A DNA stretch of 32,377 nucleotides from Chthoniobacterales bacterium (GTDB lineage Bacteria; Verrucomicrobiota; Verrucomicrobiia; Chthoniobacterales; UBA10450): contig JAICXG010000002.1 in assembly GCA_025980625.1 (NCBI GenBank), forward strand, positions 1-32,377, read 5' to 3'. Both the position numbers and the translations under genes were made by a program. The notes beneath the pieces were generated by a model. It searched no databases. It saw only the letters and a program-made list of their open reading frames with translations, and was not told where the DNA came from. Below are positions 27,601-32,377 of this stretch, piece by piece (position 1 is the stretch's first letter; every line of letters begins with the position of its first letter).

Positions 27601-27894
27601 ACGCTTTACAGCTCAAAGGTTCCCTATATTCAGTCGCTCAATGACGCGCGCTTTGCCGATAAGTTTGCCGGACTGCCAGTCATTCGGGATATCACAGAGC
27701 TAAAGGACGTTGTCCACCGCTCGGGTCGCACCTGGATCGTGTTCGCGCCTTATGCCTCTTTCGAAAAGTTTAACAGCCCGGCGGTACTCGATTATATTCA
27801 CGAATACGCCAAGACTGAGTTTGAAAGCTATCGAGTTAAGGCCTTCCTGATTCCGGCAGCCCAGCCTGAAGCGAAGCTCGCGCAGACCCCCTAG
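24634..27894 (+). CDS. GT-C (GT39/ArnT-like) glycosyltransferase with duplicated N-terminal jelly-roll domains
   Basis: C-terminal half is multi-TM with YMSFDHDEMGLVAKS and GTLSIAVIGLLGRRLFGWRTGLFAALVYACLPLNIRWAQNAFYPTQ. N-terminal half has two similar beta-sandwich units. ATG at 24634 with TAGGAG upstream. Confidence 0.85.
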   Translation: MEDATSLRLTGGKSWHWSWILVIACGLLLGYYVLETYASPRHRQYQLDFGRASWIEPAQTPAPIAYFRKEIYLPANPEQAWIQIAASDTFGLMVNGHTVGTGGSVKTFETGIYDIKRGLKPGTNVIAVSVSRTSYPGPAQLLIRGQVTEPGGNVTSILSDESWRVSNRTGIVQGTEAWTSQQVEDQLWPKARRSPLNDQHVSLRWVDMNPRVLQLPLLGYWIMAPNAASESVFSTVINADYTRQETWIQVAASGDLDLAVNGHIVTVASTAISGGKKLPHLAAMEPTPPPLAKPGQLAKEGFNPAKQNQPALEPTTLSAYDISYWIRPGPNVIVAAVRSEHIPASFFADGFLTKPDGSIWRFSTNSGWVVGDEAKATTNPAQQHPVQIGKAGTSPWGYLPQELARPMERAGFASFFEAWLVIGLTLALVIALWLIVSAIVSGWRDEPRMVSMARDALLHGPIAAGLLLLLLPNYDPRFPDEWSFQPAIVVGAFAVLLLIRLLHLLVGKWTPAVTRAGFERFKTGAQWEARKAQARDLVSRKLRLPELFEIPFRELLPYLLLIVIVFLGFGLRYHSLAYMSFDHDEMGLVAKSKGILILGFPYTSFAGLIRWLTTYEAVPYPLALTGLLFGYSEWSMRLPSCFMGTLSIAVIGLLGRRLFGWRTGLFAALVYACLPLNIRWAQNAFYPTQCQFVSLLTVWLFYEAIQYRPFDRRLLTAATIAFCFTYLSWEGTAFLLPALVIALIVVRWREWWWLKDFHLYRCLFFIGAVVVAQYCSRMLAGASYLQVGSGLSNLTGPSLFFLAPGYQPMFYVDKLLLSENHVFFTLMIVVGLPFCWKHRGFRYVVVLLATLFILHTNFLAALSPRYAYYYQPYVILGGVAATIMLYDRLVALARLEGDTSLARFAAHATGLAMLVLLFVQSNESVLKEYELSSTGDTPQMMSRLNTYRYDYRGVARYVMDHARPGDVIFPGIPHVFNFYAGVSGDYFLDTLYSSKVPYIQSLNDARFADKFAGLPVIRDITELKDVVHRSGRTWIVFAPYASFEKFNSPAVLDYIHEYAKTEFESYRVKAFLIPAAQPEAKLAQTP
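24871..25750 (+). repeat. Internal protein duplication: two beta-sandwich units in the GT-C protein
   Basis: Unit 1: AWIQIAASDTFGLMVNGHTVGTGG...YDIKRGLKPGTNVIAVSVSRTSYPGPAQLLIRGQVTEPGGNVTSILSDESWRVSN. Unit 2: TWIQVAASGDLDLAVNGHIVTVAS...YDISYWIRPGPNVIVAAVRSEHIPASFFADGFLTKPDGSIWRFSTNSGWVVGD. Confidence 0.75.
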
Positions 27895-28790
27895 ATCGCG
27901 GAGTAGGCGCGGTTAATGGCTTTGCGCGCGGAGGCGCGGAGTGTGAAGAGCCAGGCTTCAAAGGTGCCCTGACTGCGGGTCCGGGCAGCCTTCAATTCGG
28001 CAGCGATCCGACTCACCTCAGACTCTTGCTTCGCGACCGCGGCATCAAACTGCTTCAGCGCGTGTTCATAGAGCGCGACATCGAATCGGTTCCGCTCCGT
28101 AATCAATTCAAGCGTTGTCTGCGGGAGGTCCGCTTTCTGTGGACGAGCGCGCGTGACATTAAAGCTTGAATAGGAATTAAGCTGCCAGCCAAAGCGCAGC
28201 TTCATAAGAGCAAGACTTTCCTCAAAGCGTTCCGAAAGGCCAACGACGCTGAAGTAGCGGTCCAAGTGATCGATTGCTCTCTCCAGGATATCTTGTGTGC
28301 AGGGAGAATGATAGTCAGCCGCGGCAATAATTTTGCATTGCACATTATCTCTGGTGGAGCGCTCGACAAACCGTTCGACAGTCCATTTTTCGCGCCGGAG
28401 TTTCCAGTATTGCGGATGCAGCCGGTAATTTCGCATGTAGTAGAAGGCAGAAAGGACGCGATCGACCGGATTGCGCAGCACAGTGATGTAGGTGGATGGC
28501 TGTGGCAGGACCTGGTGCAGTCCAAAAAGCATGTGTCCTTTAAACATCCGCATGCGACCGAGGCGCCGCTTTGACAGCTTACGCAAGTGACCCGCCGACC
28601 ATTCAAAAAGGACAGGATCGATTGAATACATTTCCCGGAGCGGATACTCCCATTCAATCAGTCGATTGAGAGTGGTGCCGGCTGTCTTAGGAAGATGCAG
28701 GAAAATGATCGCTTCCTTCGATCGATCCGATTGCGAAGCAAAGGCGATCGAGGGCTGCGAGTTATCGGTTGGTGGTGTAATTAGGTTCAT
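27891..28790 (-). CDS. Sulfotransferase family protein (sulfotransferase family 2-like)
   Basis: IIFLHLPKTAGTTLNRLI (PAPS 5'-phosphosulfate-binding loop), YITVLRNPVDRVLSAFYYMR (3'-phosphate-binding motif), VVGLSERFEESLALM. Confidence 0.88.
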   Translation of the reverse strand: MNLITPPTDNSQPSIAFASQSDRSKEAIIFLHLPKTAGTTLNRLIEWEYPLREMYSIDPVLFEWSAGHLRKLSKRRLGRMRMFKGHMLFGLHQVLPQPSTYITVLRNPVDRVLSAFYYMRNYRLHPQYWKLRREKWTVERFVERSTRDNVQCKIIAAADYHSPCTQDILERAIDHLDRYFSVVGLSERFEESLALMKLRFGWQLNSYSSFNVTRARPQKADLPQTTLELITERNRFDVALYEHALKQFDAAVAKQESEVSRIAAELKAARTRSQGTFEAWLFTLRASARKAINRAYSAI

Positions 28791-29884
28791 CTGCCTGCTC
28801 GATATCTACCTTCGGCGATCAGTTTGTTTTTGTAAGCTTCGTAGCCCGCTTTCTTTGCTTCCTCCCAGGCATCGCGTGCGCGCCTCGCGATCTTTGGATC
28901 AAAGCCATCGCCGTGCCACAGTTCCCAATATTCTGCCCCGGCATGGACAAGGTTCAAGGCGGCCATTTCCGCAGAGCCCATCCGTCCATCCGGCCCATCA
29001 AGCGCGGCGAGGCTTTGGAAGCCGTGGTGCAGGCGGTCGCGATATCGCTGCACCAGGTCGTAAGTCATGACTCCGGTGTCCTCCTTGCGCCCAGTTAGTT
29101 GACAACTTTGAATCGAGAAACGCTTCGGATACCGAGCCAAGCCATAATCAATGATGCGCTCGCAAAAGGAGGGCGGCAGGTCGAGGACCTTGGAAACGTG
29201 GAGCGATATCTCCTGGCTGGGAAATGCTTTTGCCCATTCGTCGGTAAACCTTTTGTAAACCTCGAGCAGGCGGCTCGCGTAATCTCCTAACGACCGCCAG
29301 CGTGCCAGCTCGGAAGGGCTTTTTGGCAAATGCATCTCGGCGCTTAGAAAATTGGCGCAGGTCAGAACGACACTGACGCAAAGCGGATCATTGGCGTAGC
29401 GCTGTCCTAACTGGTCAATGATGCGAGTCCAATCGCGTTCGTAGATCGGATCCCACGGGACCGGGATTTGGATCGCCGCGCCATAGTTAGCACGATGCGG
29501 ATTTGCAACCTGAGTTTTGAAGGCCTGTGCCCCGTCGGCATACACGAACGCCGGAGTTGACGCGCCGGGTTTAAGACATAGCTGATAACTCATTCGCGCA
29601 CTGCGGAGGATAGCGACCGCGCGATCGACCTCGGTAAAATCAGCTTTGCCCGATGCCTGTTCGATCTGATCCCAGGGAATGTGGAGACAAACGCCGCTCA
29701 GGTCGCGGCTGGCTTTCACGTCAGATTCGAAAGTGCGGAGCGCCGCATCATCGGCCGGTAACCGCTGAGTAACCCATAGGCCAGTACGAAGCGGAGGGCC
29801 GCCGGCTAACGACGAACTGTGAGTTACGAGCGCCGCAAGCACGGCGATTGCGCACAAAGGAATGGAGCCGCGCCGCGTTGTCAT
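28787..29884 (-). CDS. Exported protein, possible TIM-barrel glycosidase-like
   Basis: Signal peptide MTTRRGSIPLCAIAVLAALVTHSSSLAGG; barrel-like pattern (GVCLHIPWDQIEQASGKADFTEVDRAVAIL, YQLCLKPGAS). Overlaps both neighbours by ATGA. Confidence 0.55.
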   Translation of the reverse strand: MTTRRGSIPLCAIAVLAALVTHSSSLAGGPPLRTGLWVTQRLPADDAALRTFESDVKASRDLSGVCLHIPWDQIEQASGKADFTEVDRAVAILRSARMSYQLCLKPGASTPAFVYADGAQAFKTQVANPHRANYGAAIQIPVPWDPIYERDWTRIIDQLGQRYANDPLCVSVVLTCANFLSAEMHLPKSPSELARWRSLGDYASRLLEVYKRFTDEWAKAFPSQEISLHVSKVLDLPPSFCERIIDYGLARYPKRFSIQSCQLTGRKEDTGVMTYDLVQRYRDRLHHGFQSLAALDGPDGRMGSAEMAALNLVHAGAEYWELWHGDGFDPKIARRARDAWEEAKKAGYEAYKNKLIAEGRYRAGR

Positions 29885-30735
29885 ATGGCAGATGCGACCT
29901 TACTGATGAGGAAACGTCCCTTTCCCACGGTGGAAGTGTAACACTTTTCCAGCGAGCTGGGTTTTTGCAGGGCCCGCAATCGAGCCAAGCCTTCTTTGAC
30001 CGCTGCTCCTTTCTTTTGCAGGCTTTCTTCGAAGAGAGCCTTCCCAAATTCGTAGAGCTCAAGATCGAGCCGATTGTGGTCGCGAATCATTTCCACTGTC
30101 CCGGAATCAATCTGCGGTCGCCTCTTTGATACCTTGCAATTGTCATAGGAGGAAATTTCCCAGCCAAAGGTGGTAGCCATGAGCATCAGGCTCTCCTCGA
30201 AGCGCTCCGAGATTCCAACGACAGTAAATGACTTCCTAAGATGTTCCCGCGCCATCTCCAGTAGTCGCTCATCCTCAATCGCGGTATCCTCAACTCCGGC
30301 AATGAACCGGCACTGCAAATTTTGGCGGTCAGGGAATAGTCGTAGGCAATCTTCTATTGAGAGTCGCTCCCTTTTTAACTTCCGATGCAACGGATTGAGC
30401 GGCCTGCGCAGAACAAAATAATAAGCAGACAGAGCCCTGGCTACCGGATCGCGGAGCATCGTAATATAAGTAGCGCCCTGCGGTAGAAAGTTATGGATAC
30501 CGTAGAGCATGTGTCCGCGCACCACTCGCAAGGCGCGACGGCGCTTCTCCGGAAGTTGTTTCAAGCGTTGGGGTGTCGCCCTGATGCGATAAGGATCGAT
30601 CGTGAAAATCGCCAAAGGGCTGTATTGCCAGTCGATAATGCGGTTCAAGGTCGTCCCGGCCGTTTTGGGAATGTGAAGAAAAACTAGCGCCTCCCGATCC
30701 ACCATGGCCGAACGCGGAGTTTCTTCGCGGCTCAC
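29881..30735 (-). CDS. Sulfotransferase family protein (paralogue of 27891-28790)
   Basis: LVFLHIPKTAGTTLNRIIDWQYSP, YITMLRDPVARALSAYYFVLR, FTVVGISERFEESLMLMATTFGWE. GTG start overlapping the upstream gene's TGA. Confidence 0.88.
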   Translation of the reverse strand: MSREETPRSAMVDREALVFLHIPKTAGTTLNRIIDWQYSPLAIFTIDPYRIRATPQRLKQLPEKRRRALRVVRGHMLYGIHNFLPQGATYITMLRDPVARALSAYYFVLRRPLNPLHRKLKRERLSIEDCLRLFPDRQNLQCRFIAGVEDTAIEDERLLEMAREHLRKSFTVVGISERFEESLMLMATTFGWEISSYDNCKVSKRRPQIDSGTVEMIRDHNRLDLELYEFGKALFEESLQKKGAAVKEGLARLRALQKPSSLEKCYTSTVGKGRFLISKVASAI

Positions 30736-31553
30736 TCTGCAGCGGCGCCCGGTGGCGCAGTGTCAAAGACGTCGCGCAGTCGACCGCTCTCGTGAATAGC
30801 CTGGATGACATTGTGCGTAGTACCGGGTTGTGGGTAAAGTTCTACTCCAGGTAAGTCCTGGATGCGTGCGGCATAGTTACGGTCTCTCACGTGACCCTCG
30901 CAGTAGAATATCTTATAACGGGTTCGGCCATTGTGCTTCGACAGTAGAAGCGCCAGGTCGCGGTGCTGCTCAGTGATGCGCCACGTTTCCTTGCTCCCGC
31001 CCCACCTTTTGAGATCGTCAAGGTCGACCAATGTCACCGGCGCGAAGGCATAGACGACGTCGACCTGGAGGTAGTGGCCGAAGAGAATGGCGGCGTAAGC
31101 ACCGGCCGAGGGCCCGGAACAAAATGTCTGCCGGACATGAGGTAACTCTTCCCGGCATCGCCGGAGCCGTGCGATGACGGCGTCAACGTCCTTGATCTCG
31201 GGATTTAGCCCTGCCTGGTAGAAAAAGCGGTAATAGTCCTTGAGCAAAACCAGATTGGCCCGTAGTAACCCAGTCTCGCGCAGGACAGTTAAAGGCTGGA
31301 TTCCAAGTCCGCCCGCCATCCCATGGAAGACATAATAGAGCTGGCTCGAGTTCTCTCGCGGCCATATGACCAGGGCGCCCTCAGGATTCTCCTCGATCTC
31401 CCGCCGCAGTTGTCGGTTATACTTCTGCGCGCGATAGGAGGTCGGCACGAGTTGGAAGAGAAGGCTTTTGACGCTATTCATCCGACGAGGGAAATAGACA
31501 TCCATTCCGTCCTTGTCGCCCCGACGGAACAGGAGACTGGTGATGCTAGTCAT
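30732..31553 (-). CDS. Unknown protein with alpha/beta-hydrolase-like features
   Basis: FCSGPSAGAYAAILFGHYLQVDVVYAFAP (GxSxG-like elbow) and C-terminal HNVIQAIHESG. ATG at 31553 preferred because the longer ORF start at 31709 overlaps the upstream gene. Confidence 0.55.
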   Translation of the reverse strand: MTSITSLLFRRGDKDGMDVYFPRRMNSVKSLLFQLVPTSYRAQKYNRQLRREIEENPEGALVIWPRENSSQLYYVFHGMAGGLGIQPLTVLRETGLLRANLVLLKDYYRFFYQAGLNPEIKDVDAVIARLRRCREELPHVRQTFCSGPSAGAYAAILFGHYLQVDVVYAFAPVTLVDLDDLKRWGGSKETWRITEQHRDLALLLSKHNGRTRYKIFYCEGHVRDRNYAARIQDLPGVELYPQPGTTHNVIQAIHESGRLRDVFDTAPPGAAAE

Positions 31554-31563
31554 CGTGGAATGG

Positions 31564-32377
31564 TCAATGCGCCGGCGCCAGCGGCCGCGAAGAACCACGG
31601 GTTTTACTTTGCAGACGTTCGCGCATGGATTGACCCGAAGCGCGCACGTAACCGCCGGCTTGCATCTGACTAGCCAGCAGGTTCTCGTCACCATGTCTTT
31701 GAAGTGCAAGCAATTCGAGGGTGTTGGTCTGAAAGGTCTCGTCCAAGTGACGGAGAACCCAGGCGACGGGATGAGTTACATTATGAGTCTCCATGATTCG
31801 GAGTAACTCACCGTCGGTTAATTGCTCGCGATCTCGATCGACGAGGCGGATCACATCCCCGAACTTCATAAGACCCACATCAGTGCCGAAATCGACAAAT
31901 TTCTGCAACCAGGCCTCGCGGAAGAGGTGGAGCACGGTGAAGAGGAATTGATAGACGGGGCGGAAACAGGGGATACTCATACCGGGCATGCCGGGAATAG
32001 ACTGCTCGACACGGACCTGAAGCGCTGCCTCGACCGGCACGTCAAACGGACTCTTTGTCCAGGTCAAGCTGTTCGCGACATCGACCTGGATGATGCGCGT
32101 CCCAGGTTGATCGATCTCGCGGGCTAACTTAGGCAGGTGGTCGGGATTGAGGCGGCTACTGATTTCTTCGCGACGGGGATCCTTCGCCCAATCATAGAAG
32201 GGACGGAAGCCGAGTTCTTGCATGACAGCCATGACCGGTTCGCGGTCTCGTGGCGCGATCATGAAATCGATGTCATTCATAAGCCTCGTGCCGAGGCCGC
32301 CGTAGAGTGTTGACTCGAATGCCATGCCTTTAGTGACCACAAACTGAATGCCGCGGCCGCCCAACCCTTGCGCCACC
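31564..32377 (-). CDS. Nucleotidyltransferase family protein (NTP_transf_5-like), 5' end beyond window
   Basis: FVVTKGMAFESTLYGGLGTRLMNDIDFMIAPRDREPVMAVMQELGF matches the K-G...R.xxDIDxxV pattern of this family. Still open at the window edge. Confidence 0.7.
   Translation of the reverse strand, partial: VAQGLGGRGIQFVVTKGMAFESTLYGGLGTRLMNDIDFMIAPRDREPVMAVMQELGFRPFYDWAKDPRREEISSRLNPDHLPKLAREIDQPGTRIIQVDVANSLTWTKSPFDVPVEAALQVRVEQSIPGMPGMSIPCFRPVYQFLFTVLHLFREAWLQKFVDFGTDVGLMKFGDVIRLVDRDREQLTDGELLRIMETHNVTHPVAWVLRHLDETFQTNTLELLALQRHGDENLLASQMQAGGYVRASGQSMRERLQSKTRGSSRPLAPAH

Noticed and set aside
1-32377. GCGATCGC (HIP1-like octamer) possibly enriched
   Set aside because: Several copies were noticed (near 4000, 6370, 11400, 15030 and 21905), but GATCG-rich codon usage in a GC-rich genome could explain them. 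The signal is far weaker than GCCTAACGA.
1-32377. CRISPR arrays, tRNA/rRNA genes, transposons, prophage genes, toxin-antitoxin or defence genes
   Set aside because: No regularly spaced direct repeats, RNA gene signatures, or transposase, integrase, phage or defence motifs were recognised on either strand.

Overview
This is a GC-rich bacterial chromosome window. The gene content is compatible with a soil Verrucomicrobiota-type genome, but that is inference only. No rRNA, tRNA, CRISPR array, transposase or integrase was recognised. Bases 1-11.5 kb hold mostly housekeeping or signalling genes: the tail of an unknown CDS, a response regulator with a degenerate kinase-like N-terminus, a Sir2 deacetylase, a GHL10-type glycosyl hydrolase, aconitase AcnA, an L,D-transpeptidase, a processive GT2, a hybrid histidine kinase and a GmhA-like SIS isomerase. 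Bases 11.8-27.9 kb (+ strand) form a long envelope/exopolysaccharide cluster: GT2, phosphodiesterase-like, HddA-like GHMP kinase, second phosphodiesterase-like, serine-acetyltransferase-like, GT4, HlyD/MFP adaptor, TolC, flippase, TPR membrane protein, and a GT-C glycosyltransferase with a duplicated N-terminal beta-sandwich. Bases 27.9-32.4 kb (- strand) form a convergent, translationally coupled cluster: nucleotidyltransferase, alpha/beta-hydrolase-like, sulfotransferase, glycosidase-like exported protein, sulfotransferase. The most striking signal is a dispersed 9-mer, GCCTAACGA/TCGTTAGGC. It occurs exactly 15 times by hand count in the first 10.9 kb (chance expectation about 0.1), in both orientations, in all reading frames, across stop codons and between genes. 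It has zero exact copies in the following 21.4 kb. It behaves like a DNA-level signal (uptake-sequence-like or HIP1-like) that is missing from the polysaccharide cluster.
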